Source of the DNA: Anadara kagoshimensis
Lineage: Eukaryota > Mollusca > Bivalvia > Arcoida > Arcidae
Direction of reading: 5' to 3'
Length of the DNA: 64,000 nt
NCBI GenBank assembly: GCA_021292105.1
Contig: CM037861.1
Coordinates: 72,770,252-72,834,251 of the forward strand
Shown: positions 62,792 to 64,000 of the stretch, piece by piece
How the letters are laid out: each line of letters opens with the position of its first letter
Position numbering within the stretch: position 1 is the first letter of the stretch
Program-made: the position numbers and the translations under genes
The notes under the pieces: generated by a model
Seen by the model: the letters and a program-made list of their open reading frames with translations, nothing else
Database searches by the model: none
What the model was told of the DNA's origin: nothing

Positions 62792-64000
62792 ATGTTCCCA
62801 CATCATACTCATATTAAGTGATACATGATATAAAGATGTTCCCACATCATACTCATATAAAGTGATACATCATATAAAGATGTTCCCACATCATACTCAT
62901 ATTAAGTGATACATGATATAAAGATTTTCCCACATCATACTCATATAAAGTGATACATGATATAAAGATGTTCCCACATCATACTCATATAAAGTGATAC
63001 AGGATATAAAGATGTTCCCACATCATACTCATATAAAGTGATACATGATATATAGATGTTCCCACATCATACTCATATAAAGTGATACATGATATATAGA
63101 TGTTCCCACATCATACTCATATTAAGTGATACATGATATATAGATGTTCCCACATCATACTCATACAAGGTGATACATGATATAAAGATGTTCCAACATC
63201 ATACTCATATAAAGTGATACATGATATAAAGATGTTCCCACATCATACTCATATAAAGTGATACATGATATAAAGATGTTCCCACATCATACTCATATAA
63301 AGTGATACATGATATAAAGATGTTCCCACATCATACTCATATAAAGTGATACATGATATAAAGATGTTCCCACATCATACTCATATTAAGTGATACATGA
63401 TATAAAGATTTTCCCACATCATACTCATATAAAGTGATACATGATATAAAGATGTTCCCACATCATACTCATATAAAGTGATACAGGATATAAAGATGTT
63501 CCCACATCATACTCATATAAAGTGATACATGATATATAGATGTTCCCACATCATACTCATATAAAGTGATACATGATATATAGATGTTCCCACATCATAC
63601 TCATATTAAGTGATACATGATATATAGATGTTCCCACATCATACTCATACAAGGTGATACATGATATAAAGATGTTCCAACATCATACTCATAAAGTGAT
63701 ACATGATATAAAGATGTTCCCACATCATACTCATATAAAGTGATACATGATATAAAGATGTTCCCACATCATACTCATATAAAGTGATACATGATATAAA
63801 GATGTTCCTACATCATACTCATACAAGGTGATACATGATATAAAGATGTTCCAACATCATACTCATATAAAGTGATACATGATATATAGATGTTCCCACA
63901 TCATACTCATATAAAGTGATACTTGATATATAGATGTTCCCACATCATACTCATATAAAGTGATACATGATATAAAGATGTTCCAACATCATACTCATAT
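62792..64000. repeat. Tandem array S, 44-bp unit, >27 copies, runs off the right edge (intron 6)
   Basis: The unit is ATGTTCCCACATCATACTCA followed by TATAAAGTGATACATGATAT and AAAG. Rare variants (GATTTTCCC, ACAGGATAT, CATACAAGGTG, TTCCAAC) recur about 484 bases apart, for example GATTTTCCC at about 62923 and 63407, which equals 11 units. Confidence 0.97.

Noticed and set aside
1-64000. CRISPR array interpretation of the regular repeats
   Set aside because: Units are contiguous or vary throughout, with no unique spacers. The setting is clearly eukaryotic with spliceosomal exons.

Overview
This is a eukaryotic (animal) window. The evidence is spliceosomal exons with GT-AG borders that spell the start of a cadherin, AT-rich unique DNA, a LINE fragment, fold-back (MITE-like) elements and extreme tandem-repeat content. 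A mollusc or other lophotrochozoan is my best guess from overall character, but nothing here proves the taxon.

The only gene I can support is on the + strand: the 5' end of an atypical, CDHR1/Cad87A- or CDH23-like cadherin. Six short exons (16035-16181, 32828-32905, 36177-~36310, 39217-39282, 58458-58547, 62633-62719) together hold about 0.5 kb of coding sequence spread over 46 kb. They encode a signal peptide, EC1 and the beginning of EC2, and the gene continues past the right edge. Phases agree at every junction (1, 1, 0, 0, 0, 0). The one problem is the 3' end of exon 3, where the LDRD-coding stretch is out of frame by one base and the donor is replaced by a run of 18 G.

Layout: 1-12156, a ~410-copy 31/27-bp satellite. 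12157-16034, unique AT-rich DNA with a CA/TA microsatellite and a long hairpin. 16035-16181, exon 1. 16182-32827, intron 1, with arrays of 50, 37, 45, GAT, 51 and 31 bp, a LINE insertion and two more hairpins. 32828-32905, exon 2. Intron 2, with 19-, 31- and 32-bp arrays. 36177 onward, exon 3, running directly into a 104-bp array. 39217-39282, exon 4. 39275-57500, an 18-kb, ~650-copy 28-bp array. 57815-58457, a 40-bp array ending in exon 5. Intron 5, with 51- and 28-bp arrays. 62633-62719, exon 6. From 62792 to the end, a 44-bp array. Roughly 80% of the window is tandem repeat, with a different unit for each array.

The most unusual feature is that several arrays are built from splice junctions. 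The exon 4 donor (ACA|GTAAGTA) is copy 1 of the 18-kb array. Each of its units also contains TACTTAC, which is complementary to the donor and part of ATACTTAC, the sequence of the U1 snRNA 5' end. The exon 3 coding end plus its probable donor (AGA|GTGAGT) is the core of the 104-bp array. The exon 5 acceptor (TTACTTTCAG) sits in the last, diverged unit of the 40-bp array. In intron 1, ~130 copies of a 31-bp unit pair a strong acceptor (pyrimidine tract plus CAG) with a donor-like GGGTAAGC about a dozen bases later. No RNA evidence was available, so functional consequences are inference.
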